A stretch of 64,000 bases of DNA from contig NZ_CP108529.1 in assembly GCF_036002945.1 (NCBI RefSeq), forward strand, positions 992,001 through 1,056,000, in the 5' to 3' direction. Below the pieces are notes generated by a model that ran no database searches, was not told the DNA's origin, and saw only the letters and a program-made list of their open reading frames with translations. This document shows, piece after piece, positions 16,795 through 26,698 of this stretch. The translations under genes and the position numbers were made by a program. Position 1 is the first letter of the stretch; each line of letters begins with the position of its first letter. Origin of the DNA: Streptomyces sp. NBC_01224 (lineage in GTDB: Bacteria; Actinomycetota; Actinomycetes; Streptomycetales; Streptomycetaceae).

Positions 16795-18032
16795 CGCTCA
16801 CCCGCAAGATCAAGATCGCGATTGTCCTGACCCTGAGTAACGTCCGTTGCCTCGCTGCGGCGCCAGGGGTGTGCAATCGGGGCGGCGACGGACCGCCACC
16901 AGGGATCGAGGGGAAGCGTTCCCGCGGGTTCGAAGGGCTCGCCCGGCCGGGGAAATGCGGCTGGCTGCTCAGCTTCCTCGGCGGCGTCCTTAGTCCACTC
17001 GCCGGGCTCTGCCCACGGGTGCATGGAGAGGGTGAAGGTGCCCCAGTGGATGGGCATCATGACGCCGTGCGGCTTGCCCCCTTGCAGGTCAAGGTGGGCC
17101 TGGATCCCCTGAGCGGGCGTCATATGTATGTCGGGCCACCCACCGGGGAGTGGGGTACAGTCCGTGCGGTTCTTGGGCCAGTACTCGGAGTACGCGCCGA
17201 TCTGGATCATCGTCGCGTCGAATGGGCCATATCCGGCGCCGATGTCCTTGAAGCCGGGGAAATAGCCCGTGTCACCGCTGTGGTAGATCCGGTGCTCGGG
17301 CCCCGCGACGACCCAGGACGCCCAGAGCGTGTGCTGCTGGTTGCGCAGACCGCGGCCGCAGAAGTGCCGTGCCGGGGTGGCAGTCAGGCTGATCCCGGCG
17401 ATCTTCGTGGTTTCGTTCCAGTCCAGTTCACGCGTCCGGTCGGCGGACACGCCCCACCGCTCCAGATGGGCGCCGACGCCGAGCGGGACGGCGAAGACCG
17501 TATCCGTGCCCGCGAGGGCGCGGATCGTCGGGAGATCGAGGTGGTCGTAGTGGTCGTGGGAGATCACCACCGCATCGACGGGTCCGAGCGCGGCGAGCGG
17601 CAGCGGCACGGGGTGCAGCCGCTTGGGCCCGGCAAAGGCGAAGGGCGAACAGCGCTCGCCCCACACCGGGTCGAAGAGCACCCGCCGGCCGTCGATCTCG
17701 GCGAGCACGCTGGAATGGCCCATCCAGGTGAGCCGCAGCCCGGTGGCGGGCGGCTCGGCGAGGTCGGCGTAGGTGGTGGCGTGGACGGGCATGGTGCCGA
17801 CCGGCGCCCTGCGCGCCCGCTCCTCCTTGCGGAAATAGACCTTTGCGAACTCCAGGGTGGATCCGGACGGCCGGGTCCGTGCCCCCACCGGGTTCTGGAA
17901 GACGCCGTCGGCGAAGTTCGGCGAGCGGCGGATGCGCTCCATGCGGGCACCGCCCGGATCGGCGCCGAATGCGGCGGGGCGCAGCGAACGCAGCCGGGTG
18001 CGGAGCGGAGGCAAGGGGTCAGCGCCGGTCAC
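16791..18032 (-). CDS. MBL-fold metallo-hydrolase (NAPE-PLD/UlaG-like)
   Basis: A 413-residue metallo-beta-lactamase-fold protein. It has LTWMGHSSVLAEIDG, the zinc motif SHDHYDHLD, ARHFCGRG, SGDTGYFPGF and a late MPIHWGTFTLS, the layout of the NAPE-phospholipase-D-like/UlaG-like branch, which acts on phosphodiesters or lactones. No signal peptide is seen. GTG 18032 has an AGGAG site five bases upstream. It is transcribed towards the D-amino acid genes but separated from them by a terminator, so it is probably an independent unit with the small downstream gene. Confidence 0.88.
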   Translation of the reverse strand: MTGADPLPPLRTRLRSLRPAAFGADPGGARMERIRRSPNFADGVFQNPVGARTRPSGSTLEFAKVYFRKEERARRAPVGTMPVHATTYADLAEPPATGLRLTWMGHSSVLAEIDGRRVLFDPVWGERCSPFAFAGPKRLHPVPLPLAALGPVDAVVISHDHYDHLDLPTIRALAGTDTVFAVPLGVGAHLERWGVSADRTRELDWNETTKIAGISLTATPARHFCGRGLRNQQHTLWASWVVAGPEHRIYHSGDTGYFPGFKDIGAGYGPFDATMIQIGAYSEYWPKNRTDCTPLPGGWPDIHMTPAQGIQAHLDLQGGKPHGVMMPIHWGTFTLSMHPWAEPGEWTKDAAEEAEQPAAFPRPGEPFEPAGTLPLDPWWRSVAAPIAHPWRRSEATDVTQGQDNRDLDLAGER

Positions 18033-18131
18033 AGCATCTCCTGAAGGAGTCGGTGTCGTCTCATTATGGGCGGGGGGTACGACAGTGCGAGAGCGGAACG
18101 GCCGACGGGCTGATCGCCGGACCGGACTCCA

Positions 18132-18572
18132 TCAGCCACGCGGCTGCCCGTACGCGTGGCTGATGCGCAGCCGCAGGACGACGCGGCGGTCCCGGACCAT
18201 CGCATTGCGGTAGTCGTCCCAGTCGGGGTGTTCGCCCTGGACGTCGCGGTAGAGCGTGATCAGCTCCTCCACCGTCGCGTCGTGCGGATCGGTGGCGACG
18301 GGGGTCAGCTCGGCCGTGCCGTCCACGACCGTCCACGACCAGCGGTCCGCGCTGGTGACGTGGTAGCTCGCCCGCGGGTCACGGCGGAGGTTCTTCGTCT
18401 TCGCCCGGTCCTCGGTGATCGAGACGCGGACGATGCGCTCATCGGGGTAGTAGAAGTGATTGACATTGGACAGCTGGGGCCTGCCGTCCCGCTTGAGCGT
18501 CACGAGTACGCCGCCGTTCTCCTCGCCGAGCAGCCCGAGCAGCGCTTCCTGCTGTGTATCGAATCCCGTCAT
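18132..18572 (-). CDS. PPOX-class, probably F420-dependent, oxidoreductase
   Basis: A 146-residue split-barrel flavin/deazaflavin-binding protein of the pyridoxamine-phosphate-oxidase-like class. Family features are LVTLKRDGRPQLSNVNHFYY, VRVSITEDRAKTKNLRRDPRASYHV and a C-terminal DWDDYRNAMVRDRRVVLRLR. Members reduce small molecules with F420H2 in actinobacteria; the substrate here is unknown. The ATG at 18572 overlaps, on the opposite strand, the likely ATG of the AhpD-like gene (shared CATG), so the two genes have essentially no intergenic promoter space if both starts are right. Confidence 0.88.
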   Translation of the reverse strand: MTGFDTQQEALLGLLGEENGGVLVTLKRDGRPQLSNVNHFYYPDERIVRVSITEDRAKTKNLRRDPRASYHVTSADRWSWTVVDGTAELTPVATDPHDATVEELITLYRDVQGEHPDWDDYRNAMVRDRRVVLRLRISHAYGQPRG

Positions 18573-19131
18573 GCCGAATCCAACGTCCGTGCTCGCCACA
18601 GGATTCCGCATTCGGCCGTACTCCCGTGCCACATCCGGGGGCCTACGGGCCGCCGCCCACCACACCGGGGTGCTGTGGGCGGGGCTCCGCTTCGAGTTGG
18701 CGGTGGGCCGCTGGAAGAAGCTGGACCCGCAGCTCAAAACGCTGGCCGTCATGTCGTCCGCGGCCACCGTCGGCTGCAGCTGGTGCACGGACTTCGGCTA
18801 CTGGGAGAACCACCGCCCCGGCATGGACCCCCGCAAGTTGCGCGACGCACGGGTGTGGCGCGAGAGCGAGGCGTACACCCCGCTGGAGCGTGACGTCATG
18901 GCGTACGCGGAGGCGATGAGCCTCACCCCGCCCGAGGTCGGGGACGAATTGATGGAGCGGCTGCGGACGACGCCCTGCGAGGCGCCACTCGTCGAGCTCA
19001 CGACCACGGTCGTGGTGGAGAACATGCGCTCCCGCACCAATTCCGCTCTCGGTCCGGCCAGCCAGGGCTTCAAGGACCGATGCGCGGTGGAACGCCCCGC
19101 AGGCCGCCGACCGATGCGGTCCGGCCACTGA
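18571..19131 (+). CDS. Carboxymuconolactone decarboxylase / AhpD-like protein
   Basis: A protein of up to 186 residues from the AhpD-like fold family. The redox pair is in TVGCSWCTDFGYWE (CxxC). The surrounding helices (LDPQLKTLAVMSSAA, LERDVMAYAEAMSLTPPEV) are typical of members that act as peroxide-linked reductants or decarboxylases. The start is uncertain: ATG 18571 overlaps the start of the divergent PPOX gene, while GTG 18589 gives a protein six residues shorter; neither has a good ribosome-binding site. The C-terminal ~20 residues are basic and look unlike the family. Confidence 0.8.
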   Translation: MPNPTSVLATGFRIRPYSRATSGGLRAAAHHTGVLWAGLRFELAVGRWKKLDPQLKTLAVMSSAATVGCSWCTDFGYWENHRPGMDPRKLRDARVWRESEAYTPLERDVMAYAEAMSLTPPEVGDELMERLRTTPCEAPLVELTTTVVVENMRSRTNSALGPASQGFKDRCAVERPAGRRPMRSGH

Positions 19132-19154
19132 ACGACGATTCAGCAGTGGCCGCA

Positions 19155-19184
19155 TTGACAGGGCCGCCTCCACCTCCCGATACT
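19155..19184 (+). promoter_or_regulatory. Candidate sigma-70-type promoter for the decarboxylase/dehydrogenase pair
   Basis: TTGACA (19155-19160) and GATACT (19179-19184) are separated by 18 bases, about 45 bases before the decarboxylase start. This is a good match to the housekeeping consensus and lies in the only gap before the two-gene unit. Confidence 0.55.
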
Positions 19185-19228
19185 GACCGGCGATTCAGTA
19201 AATCGACCTTTCAGTGGAGGTAGCCGGC

Positions 19229-20851
19229 GTGCCCGAACAGTCGAGGAGCGCGTCCGTGACCGGCGGTGAAGCCGTCGTCCGGGCTCTGGCGGCCCATGGG
19301 GTCACCAGGGCGTTCGGAATTCCCGGAACGCACAACCTGGAGATCTACCGGCATCTGGCCCCGTACGGCATCGCACATGTCACGCCCCGGCACGAACAGG
19401 GCGCGGGATACGCGGCGGATGCGTACGCACGGGTCACCGAGCGGCCCGGGGTGGCGATCACCACCACCGGGCCGGCCCTGCTCAACATCACGGCAGCGGT
19501 CGGTCAGGCGTATTCGGACAGCGTGCCGCTGCTGGTCGTGTCGCCCGGGATGCCGTTGCGCCACCCCCGGCAGCCGACCGGTCTGCTGCACGAAATGCGC
19601 AGCCAGACCGAGGCACTGCGCGCGGTCGCGGCGTTCAGCCATCGGGTGTCGACGGTCGAGGAGATCGGCTCGGCGGTGGCGCGTGCGTTCACCCTGTTCC
19701 GTACCCGGCGGCCGCGCCCGGTCCATATCGAGGTACCGCTGGATCTGCTGGAGACGGCGCAGCCCGCGGGACCGGTGCGGCTCACGCCACCGCTGTCCGC
19801 CCCGGGCCCGGCCGGGCCCTCGCTGCGGGACGCGGCCCGGGTCCTGCGCTCGGCCCGGCGGCCCGCCGTGGTCCTCGGCGGAGGGGCTCGGTCCGCGTCC
19901 GCCGGGTGCCAGGCGCTCGCCGAGGCCCTGGCCGCCCCGGTCGTCACCACCGCCAACGGCAAGGGGATCGTCGACGAGACGCATCCACTGTCGCTCGGGG
20001 TGTCGCTGCACAGCCCGTCCGTACAGAAGTGGCTGGCCGACTGCGATGCGGTGCTCGCGGTCGGCACCGAGCTGGCCGAGTCCGATCTGTGGTCCGCGCC
20101 GCCGCCGCTGGGCGGCACGCTGATCCGGGTCGACATCGACCCCGCCCAGATGTACGCGGGACTGCCCGCCGATCTGGCGCTGGTCGGCGCGGCGCGCCCC
20201 ACGCTGGAGGCGCTGCGGGAGGCGCTGGAGGAGGCAACCGGGGAATCGGGCGCAAGGGAGGGTGCCGCCGCGGTGCGGGCGCTGCGCGCCGCACGGGACG
20301 CCGAGACCGCGGAGCGCGACGCCCGCTGGGTGCCGTATCTGCGGGCTGCACGGGCCGTGCTGGACGCCGACGCGATCTGGACCTCGGACAGTGCGCAGTG
20401 CTGCTACTACGGCGCCCTGCCCCACCTGCCCGTCGGCCCGCGCGGGCGCTATCTGCACCCGACCGGCTTCGGCACCCTCGGCTACGCGCTGCCCGCGGCG
20501 ATCGGCGCGAAGACCGCGTACCCGCACCGGCAGGTCGTGGCGCTGAGCGGCGACGGCGGGCTGCAGTTCTCCGTGCAGGAGCTCGCCACGGCCGCCCAGT
20601 TGCGGCTGCCGCTGCCCGTCGTGGTGTTCGACAACGGGGGCTACGGGGAGATCCGCGACGAAATGACTGCGCGCGGCGACACCCCCACGGGCGTCGATCT
20701 GCCGTCCGTCGACCTGCCCGCGCTGGCGCGGGCGTACGGCGGCCACGGCACCCGCGCCGACACCCCTGAGTCGCTCGCCCGCGCCCTGTCCCTGGCCCTG
20801 ACCACCCCCGGGCCCACCGTGATCACTGTGACCGAGGAGACCCCCCGATGA
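19229..20851 (+). CDS. ThDP-dependent 2-oxo acid decarboxylase (AruI/acetolactate-synthase-like)
   Basis: A 540-residue thiamine-diphosphate enzyme with the three-domain acetolactate-synthase layout. The N-terminal pyrimidine-binding domain has FGIPGTHNLEIYRHL and the catalytic Glu in RHEQGAGYAADAYAR; the middle domain has VLGGGARSA; the C-terminal pyrophosphate domain has LSGDGGLQFSVQELATAA ending in NGGYG. It is closer in feel to 5-guanidino-2-oxopentanoate decarboxylase (AruI) than to true acetolactate synthase, which needs a regulatory subunit absent here. GTG 19229 has GGAGG eight bases upstream. Coupling to an amino acid dehydrogenase suggests decarboxylation of the 2-oxo acid that enzyme makes. 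Confidence 0.8.
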   Translation: MPEQSRSASVTGGEAVVRALAAHGVTRAFGIPGTHNLEIYRHLAPYGIAHVTPRHEQGAGYAADAYARVTERPGVAITTTGPALLNITAAVGQAYSDSVPLLVVSPGMPLRHPRQPTGLLHEMRSQTEALRAVAAFSHRVSTVEEIGSAVARAFTLFRTRRPRPVHIEVPLDLLETAQPAGPVRLTPPLSAPGPAGPSLRDAARVLRSARRPAVVLGGGARSASAGCQALAEALAAPVVTTANGKGIVDETHPLSLGVSLHSPSVQKWLADCDAVLAVGTELAESDLWSAPPPLGGTLIRVDIDPAQMYAGLPADLALVGAARPTLEALREALEEATGESGAREGAAAVRALRAARDAETAERDARWVPYLRAARAVLDADAIWTSDSAQCCYYGALPHLPVGPRGRYLHPTGFGTLGYALPAAIGAKTAYPHRQVVALSGDGGLQFSVQELATAAQLRLPLPVVVFDNGGYGEIRDEMTARGDTPTGVDLPSVDLPALARAYGGHGTRADTPESLARALSLALTTPGPTVITVTEETPR

Positions 20852-22068
20852 CGACACCTGCGGTGTCCCGTCCCACCGCCCCGTCCGCCCCCCTGATCTC
20901 GCTCACCTGGACCGACCACATCACCGGCCGCCAGGGGCACCTGGTCGTCGACCGGCTGGTGCGCGGCGTGTCCAGCGGCGGGCTGCGGATGCGGGCTGGC
21001 TGCACTCTCGACGAGGTCGCGGGGCTGGCCCGCGGCATGACGATGAAGGAGGCCCTCCACTTCAACGCCGATGACACGGGAACCCGTTACATACCGCTCG
21101 GCGGCGCGAAGGGCGGCATCGACTGCGACCCGCGCGACCCGGAGGCCTACGGCGTTCTGGTGCGCTATCTACGGGCCGTGCGCCCGTACATCGAGAACGT
21201 GTGGACGACGGGCGAGGACCTGGGGCTCACCCAGGACATCGTGGACCGGGCGGTGGCCGAGGCCGGGCTCGTCTCCTCGATCCAGGCCGTCTATCCCCTG
21301 CTCGACGACGAGACGGCGGCCCGGCAGCGTCTTGCCGACGCGTTCGCCGTCGAGGTGGACGGCATCGGGCTCGACGAGCTGGTCGGCGGCTGCGGTGTCG
21401 CCGAGTCGGCGCTCGCGGCGCTGGACCGGGCGGGCGTCCCGTACCGGGAGGCCAGGGTCTCCGTACAGGGGCTGGGCACCATGGGCGGGGCGACGGCGCG
21501 GTTCCTGGCGCGGGCCGGGCTGACGGTGGTCGCCGTGGCCGACGTCAAGGGCACGATCGCCAATCCGGCCGGCCTGGACGTCGAGGCGCTGCTGGCCGCC
21601 AGGGACGGGTACGGAACGGTGGACCGCGGCGCGCTCCGGGACGGGGACCGGGAGCTGCCCGCGGACGCATGGCTGGAGCAGGAGGCCGAGATACTGGTAC
21701 CGGCCGCCGTTTCGTACGCGATCGATACCGCCAACCAGGCGCGGATACAGGCATGTTGGGTCGTCGAGGCGGCGAACATGCCGGTGCTCGCGGAGGCGGA
21801 GGCACTGCTCGCGGCACGCGGGATCACGGTGTTGCCGGATGTGGTCGTCAACTCCGGTACGAACGCCTGGTGGTGGTGGACGCTGTTCGGTGACATCGGT
21901 GCTGACGCCGACGAGGCGTTCGGGCACACCCGCCGCTCGATGCGGGCCCTGATCGACCTGATGCTGGCCCGCGCCGAGGCCGACGACTGCACCCCGCGGG
22001 CCGCCGCCCATGCCGTCGTCGCCGACCGGCTGCCGGTGATGGCGCAGCGGTTCGGCTGGTACCGCTGA
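20848..22068 (+). CDS. Glu/Leu/Phe/Val-family amino acid dehydrogenase
   Basis: A 406-residue NAD(P)-dependent amino acid dehydrogenase. The substrate domain has RGMTMKEALHF and the catalytic lysine region IPLGGAKGGID. The nucleotide-binding domain has VSVQGLGTMGGATARFLARAG (GxGxxG), then ILVPAAVSYAIDTANQ, VVEAANMP and DVVVNSGTNAWWWW. It interconverts an amino acid and its 2-oxo acid; the preferred amino acid is not evident. The ATG overlaps the decarboxylase stop by four bases, so the two form one unit that could convert an amino acid to an aldehyde via the 2-oxo acid. Confidence 0.88.
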   Translation: MTTPAVSRPTAPSAPLISLTWTDHITGRQGHLVVDRLVRGVSSGGLRMRAGCTLDEVAGLARGMTMKEALHFNADDTGTRYIPLGGAKGGIDCDPRDPEAYGVLVRYLRAVRPYIENVWTTGEDLGLTQDIVDRAVAEAGLVSSIQAVYPLLDDETAARQRLADAFAVEVDGIGLDELVGGCGVAESALAALDRAGVPYREARVSVQGLGTMGGATARFLARAGLTVVAVADVKGTIANPAGLDVEALLAARDGYGTVDRGALRDGDRELPADAWLEQEAEILVPAAVSYAIDTANQARIQACWVVEAANMPVLAEAEALLAARGITVLPDVVVNSGTNAWWWWTLFGDIGADADEAFGHTRRSMRALIDLMLARAEADDCTPRAAAHAVVADRLPVMAQRFGWYR

Positions 22069-22233
22069 ACCCAACTGCACTGCCGGTCAAGGCTGTTCCG
22101 GCCGGCCGTCCACGTGAACGGCGTATAGCTGCCATGGCAGCTTCCCGCCAGCCCCGGCCCAGCTCCAATCCGCCATGCTCCTGACACTCTCACCTCACCA
22201 CCCCCTGAAAACACACGAGTTCACGAGGTGAGA

Positions 22234-25200
22234 ATGAGACGGACCAGATGGGCGGCGGTCTGCGCCACCGTGCTTGCCGCCGCCCTTACCGGTGGAACAC
22301 TGCCCGCTGCCGCCGACAACACAGCAGCCTTCGCCAACCCGTCCACCTCCCCGGCAACAGCCGGCGGGAGCAGCACCGTCACCCTGCTGACCGGCGATGT
22401 GGTGACGTACTCCGGCCGTGGGGACGGCGTACAGATCAGCTCGATCGTGCCGGGAACCGGCCGCGAGGGCATGGGCTTCACCCGCTTCCGGGCCGGCGGC
22501 CACGAGTACGCGGTACCGATCGACGCCATGGGCCAGATCTCCCGGGGCCGTGTGGACCAGCGGCTGTTCGATGTGACCGAGCTCGTCGCCTCGGGCTACG
22601 CGGATGCCGATACGGACTCGCTGCGCATCCTCGTCGGCGGTGCCGCATCGTCGTCCGGGAGCCCCGACGCCCCGAAGGGCGCACGGGTCGCCGCGGCATT
22701 CCCGACCACACAGACCACCGCGCTGAATGTCCCGAAGAAGTCGGCCGACACCGTCTGGAAACAGCTCGGCACCCAATCGCGGGCCCGCACCGAGGGCATC
22801 GGCAAGGTCTGGCTCGACGGCAGGGTGCGGGCCACGCTCGACAAGTCCGTACCGCAGATCGGCGCCGACCGGGCGCACCGTGCCGGGATCACCGGGAAGG
22901 GCACCAGAGTTGCCGTTCTCGACACCGGCTACGACCGGGACCACCCCGATCTGAAGAGCGCCGTCGTCGCCTCGCAGGACTTCACCGGAGACGGCGACGT
23001 GCAGGACATGCAGGGCCACGGCACCCATGTGTCCTCGATCATCGCCGGTTCCGGGGCCGCCTCCGAAGGCCGGTACGCGGGTGTCGCACCGGGTGCGGAG
23101 CTCGTCGAGGGCAAGGTGCTCGGCAACGACGGCTACGGCTACGACTCCTGGATCCTGGCGGGCATGCAGTGGGCCGTCGACCAGGACGTCAAGGTCGTCA
23201 ACATGAGCCTCGGCTCGCGCGTGGCGTCCGACGGCACCGACCCGTTGTCGGCCGCCGTCGACAAGCTCTCCGCCGAGCACGGCACGCTCTTCGTCATCGC
23301 TGCGGGCAACAGCGGCGACCGGACGATCAGCGCACCCGGTGCCGCCGACGCCGCTCTGACGGTCGGCTCGGTCACCAAGTCCGTGAGATGTCGGCGTTCT
23401 CCTCACGCGGACCGCGTCAGGGCCGGCCCGCCGTCAAGCCGGAGATCTCCGCCCCCGGCAGTGACATCGTTGCAGCGCGGGCCGCCGGCACCCTGGACGA
23501 CGCCGCCGTCACCGAGCGGTACGCCTCGCTCTCCGGTACGTCGATGGCGAGCCCGCATGTGGCGGGCGCCGCGGCCCTGCTGGCCCAGCGGCACCCCGAC
23601 TGGTCCGGCGCCCGACTGAAGGCGGCACTGATCGGCAGCGCCGCGCCGGTGGACGGTGCGACGGTCTCCGACACCGGTTCGGGCCTCACCGACGTACCGG
23701 CCGCACTGGCCACTGCGGTGCTCGCCGAACCCGCCACGCTGGCCGCCCACACCACGTACCCGAACACCTCCGCCGAGCCGCAGAGCCGCGAGCTGACGTG
23801 GACGAACACCACCGACAAGCCGGTGAGGCTGCGGCTCTCCGCGGGGCAGGGCTCGGCGGTACGCCTCGACGCGCAGACGCTGACCGTGCCGGCGCGTTCC
23901 TCCGCCGTCTCGAAGGTCACCCTCGAACCGTCGCGGGTCGAGGCGGGCACGACGTACGGCGGTGCCGTGACGGCGACCTGGCCGGGAGGCGGACGGGCGA
24001 CCGTGCCCGTCTCGATCCAGGCCGATCCCGAGACGTACACCCTCACCCTGACCGGACCCGCGGCGCGTGAGGGAAGCGAGGCCACCTCGACGGGTGTGGT
24101 TCTGCAGAACGAGAAGACCGGCGCGTCCCAGCTGATCGGGCTGACAGGCACCACCCCGAAGAAGGTGACGCTGCCGCGCGGCAGTTACCGGGCCCTCGGG
24201 CACACCTGGGAGTACGACAAGGTGGGCAATACCGTCGTCGGCACCACGGCGATCCACTTCGCCCGGCGGGTGACGGTGGATCAGGACACCTCGGTCGCAT
24301 TGGACAGCAAGGACGCGAAGCCGGTACGGATCGGGGTGGACGACGGGTCCGCCCGGGTGACCCTCCAGTCGGCGACCGGAATCGTCTCGCGGACAGGCAC
24401 CGGCTCCGGCGCCGTGGACAGCGGTCTGGTCGCGCCGAGTTCCGCCGGCCAGTACCGCGTCGAGGCCGTGCCCACGACCGGGGCGGCACTGGACGGGCTG
24501 ACATTCTTCGGCGGGCTGAGCTGGCAGCAGCGTGAGGTCGACGCGCACGAGCCCGGCTCCTCGGCGAACGCGCTGAAGCTGCTGCTGTCGCAGTACAGCA
24601 TCTACAGCTGGCTGGGCACCGCCACGGGCGAGGTCGTCGACATCGGCACCGGGGCCGACACCGACCCGGCGACGATGGACCTCAAGGGCAAGATCGTGCT
24701 GTGGACACCGGCTACCAGCCAGACCTCGTTCAACAACGCGCTCTACCAGAAGCTGACCGACGCGGGCACGGCCGCCATCATGTACGTCGGCTACGGGCTC
24801 TCCGTCTACCGGCCGACGCCGGTGCTCCGGCTGGACGAGGCAAGCGTGCCCGCGCTGCGGGACCGGCTGGCCGAGGGGCCGCTGACCCTGACGCTCGACG
24901 GCGTCAGCACCGGGGCGGACGCCTACTATCTGCACCACTCGGTCGACGGCCGGGTCCCGGCCGGGGCCGACTGGGTCGACCGGCGGTCCGGGCTGGCCAA
25001 GGTGCGGACGACCGAGCGCACCCATGGCTACCCGTCCGACCCCAAGGGCATGTACGCCTGGACCACCTGGCACGGGCTGACGCTCTATCAGCAGGTCACC
25101 CGCTACCGTCCGCCGTCGGAGCAGACGCTGTACTTCTCCCCGGACGTGGCGTGGACGACGGCGACCTTCCACTACCAGTACGACGTCGGGGACACGGTCT

Positions 25201-25961
25201 ACCCGCTGGGCACGCTGGTCAGCGCTCCCACCATGTACCGCAAGGACGGCGACTACCGGGACGACTGGATGTCCGCCCCCTTCAACCCGGCGCTCGGCAA
25301 GCAGGCCGGTGCCGCCCAGGTCGTCAGGGAGGGCGACAAGCTGAAGGTGGCGCTCCCGGTGTTCTCCGACGCGGCCGGGCACCGGGCCGAGACGGCACCG
25401 GACGCGGACAGCGGGAGCACGGTCCTGGCGGACGACAGCGGAAAGGTGCTGGCCCGCAATGCCGCACCGGGACGCGCCACATTCGACCTGCCGCGCAAGG
25501 AGAGCTGGTACCGGCTGACTGTCGATGCCACGCGTACGTCGCCGGATCCGGTGACCTGGATGCTCGGGACCAGGGTCACCAGCGAGTGGCGGCTGCGTTC
25601 CGGGCACGAGAAGTCGGCCGCACCGGCCCGGCTGCTGGACCTCGACTACCGGCTGCCGCTCACCGGCGAGAACGCGGCCGAACCCGCAAAACCGCTCGAC
25701 TACACGGTCGGTCTGTCCGCGCAGGGCAGCCGGAAGGCGCTTCCCATCGCCTCACTGAAGGTCTGGTACGCAACGGACGGCACCGACTGGAAGCAGGCCG
25801 TGGCGGCTCGCGGGGCGGACGGCCGCTGGAAGGTCACCGTGCCGGCCCTCGGGACCGCCAAGGTCGATCTGAAGTCCACCGTCACGGACACCTCGGGTGC
25901 TTCGCTGACGGAGACCCTGATCGACGCGTACAACTCCGGCTGCGCCGACATCTGGTGCTGA
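22234..25961 (+). pseudogene. Secreted S8 subtilisin-like protease, broken by an apparent one-base deletion
   Basis: A ~1,242-residue secreted subtilase split over two frames. The first frame (22234-~23382) holds a signal peptide (AAVCATVLAAALTGGTLPAAA), a propeptide-like region, catalytic Asp in AVLDTGYDRDHPD, His in GHGTHVSSI and the oxyanion Asn in IAAGNSG. After VGSVTKS the protein continues in another frame with MSAFSSRGPRQGRPAVKPEIS and the catalytic Ser in SGTSMASPHVAGAAALL, then a long beta-rich C-terminal half to 25961. Adding one base between 23383 and 23384 restores a single frame. It could be a true null or a sequencing slip; all other landmarks are intact. As read, the first frame ends at 23619 without the serine. 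Confidence 0.88.
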
Positions 25962-25996
25962 CGGTGCAGGCCGGCGCCCCGGGCGTCGGATGAACA

Positions 25997-26026
25997 GGGG
26001 GCGGGGCCGTACGCGGCTCCGCCCCC
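25997..26026. terminator. Hairpin terminator after the subtilase gene
   Basis: GGGGGCGGGGCCG (25997-26009) pairs with CGGCTCCGCCCCC (26014-26026), with one G-U wobble and a TACG tetraloop, 36 bases after the subtilase stop. It separates the protease from the TetR gene. Confidence 0.75.
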
Positions 26027-26065
26027 CGGCCTGCCCGGGCCCCGCGCATTCGTTAGGGTGACGCC

Positions 26066-26677
26066 GTGGCAAGAGTGCGGTTGAGCGTGGCGGAACGGCG
26101 TGAGGAGCTCCTGCGCGCTGCCGTCGAACAGATCGAGGTGCGGGGGGTCGCAGCGGTACGGATCGCCGACGTGGCCGCCGTGCTCGGTGTGAGCAATGCG
26201 CTCGTGCTCTACCACTTCTCGACCAAGGAGAAGCTGGTCGCGGCCGCCTTCGCGCATGCCGCCGAGGCCGACCTCGCCCATCTGCGCAAGCTGCTGAGCC
26301 GCCGCACGAGTGCGGTACGGCGGCTGCGCGCCGCCGTCCGCTGGTACGCCCCGACGGGCCAGGCCAAGGGCTGGCGGCTGTGGATCGAGGGTTGGGCGGC
26401 CTCGCTGCGCGACCCGGCTCTGCGCAATGTGGCCGGCGATCTCGACCAGCAGTGGAAGGCGGAGCTGGCCGAGGTCATCGAAGAGGGCGCCGCCGCCGGT
26501 GAGTTCCACTGCGACGACCCGATGTCCGTGGCCTGGCGGCTGACCGCCCTGCTGGACGGCCTGGCCGTACAGATGACGTCGTACGCGGGTCCGCTCACCC
26601 GGGCCACGATGCTGGCCTGGACCGACGAGGCCCTCGCCCGCGAACTCGGCATCGACCGTGCGGCACTGACGGCCTGA
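26066..26677 (+). CDS. TetR-family transcriptional regulator
   Basis: A 203-residue regulator starting at GTG 26066. The N-terminal helix-turn-helix is clear (VRGVAAVRIADVAAVLGVSNALVLYHFSTKEKLVAAAF), followed by an all-helical ligand domain of the BetI-like C-terminal type (LDQQWKAELAEVIEEGAAAGEF). It converges with the MFS gene 21 bases away and follows the protease terminator, so its target is not obvious from position. Autoregulation or control of the acyl-CoA genes is possible. Confidence 0.88.
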   Translation: MARVRLSVAERREELLRAAVEQIEVRGVAAVRIADVAAVLGVSNALVLYHFSTKEKLVAAAFAHAAEADLAHLRKLLSRRTSAVRRLRAAVRWYAPTGQAKGWRLWIEGWAASLRDPALRNVAGDLDQQWKAELAEVIEEGAAAGEFHCDDPMSVAWRLTALLDGLAVQMTSYAGPLTRATMLAWTDEALARELGIDRAALTA

Positions 26678-26698
26678 GATGCGCCTTCCGCCGGTGGA

